Origin: Auanema rhodensis | Taxonomy: Eukaryota; Nematoda; Chromadorea; Rhabditida; Rhabditidae | Direction: 5' to 3' | Assembly (NCBI GenBank): GCA_964057225.1 | Contig: OZ059899.1 | Coordinates: 3,844,001 to 3,908,000, forward strand | DNA: 64,000 nt | Shown here: positions 63,885 through 64,000 of the stretch, piece after piece | How the letters are laid out: every line of letters starts with the position of its first letter | Position numbering within the stretch: the stretch's first letter is position 1 | Translations under genes and position numbers: made by a program | Notes under the pieces: model-generated | What the model saw: the letters and a program-made list of their open reading frames with translations, nothing else | Databases searched by the model: none | What the model was told of the DNA's origin: nothing

Positions 63885-64000
63885 TTTGCCTTGAAAAAAA
63901 GAATCTAAAAACATCTACTTTTTGCTAAATTATTTTGAAATTTTTCGAAAAAATTTTTGTCAAAATGTTTTTGGAAGCAATGTTGAGTGTACATGGAAAC
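63885..64000. repeat. Partial monomer 183, cut by the window edge
   Basis: These are the first 116 bp of a monomer of the A7-GAATC type. It ends within dyad 1, just before the right arm. The array evidently continues beyond the window. Confidence 0.97.

Larger units (their letters stand above)
1..64000. repeat. 351-bp satellite DNA array, 182 complete monomers plus one partial
   Basis: The window is head-to-tail copies of one 351-bp AT-rich unit, all in the same orientation, with no interruption by other sequence. Phased on tttgccttg, starts fall at 1, 352, 703, 1054 and so on to 63885. Five monomers are 350 bp and seven are 352 bp; the net +2 bp reproduces the last start exactly. Most monomers differ from neighbours by a handful of substitutions that recur in linked sets, defining subfamilies and higher-order repeats. 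Size, purity and HOR organisation are known features of centromeric and pericentromeric satellites in eukaryotes; that location is inferred here, since no flank is visible. I do not recognise the family. Stretches without genes: the entire window. Confidence 0.99.
52302..64000. repeat. Block 6: dimer and trimer HOR zone, monomers 150-183
   Basis: The recurring order is TGG/tatcaagtg/cttttataag, then TGAAATC ending ttacactcatatcc, then a ctaatttatt/ggaaacaatg monomer. The ctcatatcc marker is at 52590, 53292, 54345, 57855, 58908, 59961, 60663, 62418 and 63822, i.e. spacings of 2, 3, 10, 3, 3, 2, 5 and 4 monomers. All complete monomers are 351 bp. A substitution form with seven A before a single G (A7-GAATC, same length) appears from 60024. 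Confidence 0.83.

Noticed and set aside
1-64000. CRISPR array
   Set aside because: There are no short repeats with unique spacers. The whole 351-bp unit repeats, with no variable spacer of independent origin.
1-64000. Transposon or LTR element, or tandem array of a mobile element
   Set aside because: No transposase, reverse transcriptase or integrase frame, no terminal repeats and no target-site duplications. The dyads are internal and short.
1-64000. rDNA, tRNA, histone or other tandem gene array
   Set aside because: The unit is 31% GC with frequent stops in all frames and shows no tRNA cloverleaf with A and B boxes and no rRNA-like stretch.
1-64000. Assignment to a known satellite such as the Drosophila 359-bp family or the Tribolium 360-bp family
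   Set aside because: The length class is similar, but I do not see recognisable sequence agreement and cannot run a search. A BLAST or Dfam search of one monomer would decide it.
1-64000. Telomeric or subtelomeric repeat
   Set aside because: No runs of TTAGG, TTAGGG or related short telomere repeats on either strand.

Overview
The whole 64 kb window is one uninterrupted array of AT-rich satellite DNA. I see no gene, RNA gene, transposon or unique sequence in it. The unit is 351 bp, with 110 G+C in the first monomer (about 31%). Phased on the motif tttgccttg, units start at position 1 and run to 63885, giving 182 complete monomers plus 116 bp of a 183rd. Both window edges lie inside the array. 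Twelve complete monomers differ from 351 bp (five of 350, seven of 352). Their net of +2 bp accounts exactly for the distance from 1 to 63885 (182 x 351 + 2), so I find no other net length change.

Arrays of this size, with long monomers, low divergence and nested higher-order repeats (HORs), are typical of eukaryotic centromeric or pericentromeric heterochromatin. An arthropod or other invertebrate is plausible from the unit length and base composition, but I do not recognise the satellite family and cannot name the organism.

Layout by marker variants. Block 1 (1-11931, monomers 1-34) has A6-GG monomers with block-private variants (gcgttcttccatg, tgaagaaataa, most gttaaataac) and a tandem 7-mer duplication. 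Block 2 (11932-22810, monomers 35-65) brings in ATGAAATC/ctgaatt, catatatacccg, gtgcacatgg, tgatctaag and tatcaagtg. Block 3 (22811-41062, monomers 66-117) adds cgattataac, many ccatcagaac, ttcttcaatg/gatccgg and cttttataag monomers, and carries 3-, 4-, 5-, 7- and 8-mer HOR spacings. Block 4 (41063-46327, monomers 118-132) is dominated by a three-monomer core marked by aaccttgtcc/ttttcc. Block 5 (46328-52301, monomers 133-149) is defined by seven 352-bp monomers with an A7 tract. Block 6 (52302-64000, monomers 150-183) has dimer and trimer HORs marked by ttacactcatatcc.

Within the monomer, three inverted repeats stand out: an 8-bp stem with a 12-nt loop, a long imperfect dyad whose arms can pair over 19 bp, and a 9-bp stem with a 4-nt loop. 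The first two lie in well-conserved parts of the unit. The third sits in the most variable part and is intact only in some subfamilies. The array reads as a record of repeated unequal exchange and gene conversion, not as a gene system. Nothing in it supports a protein-coding function.
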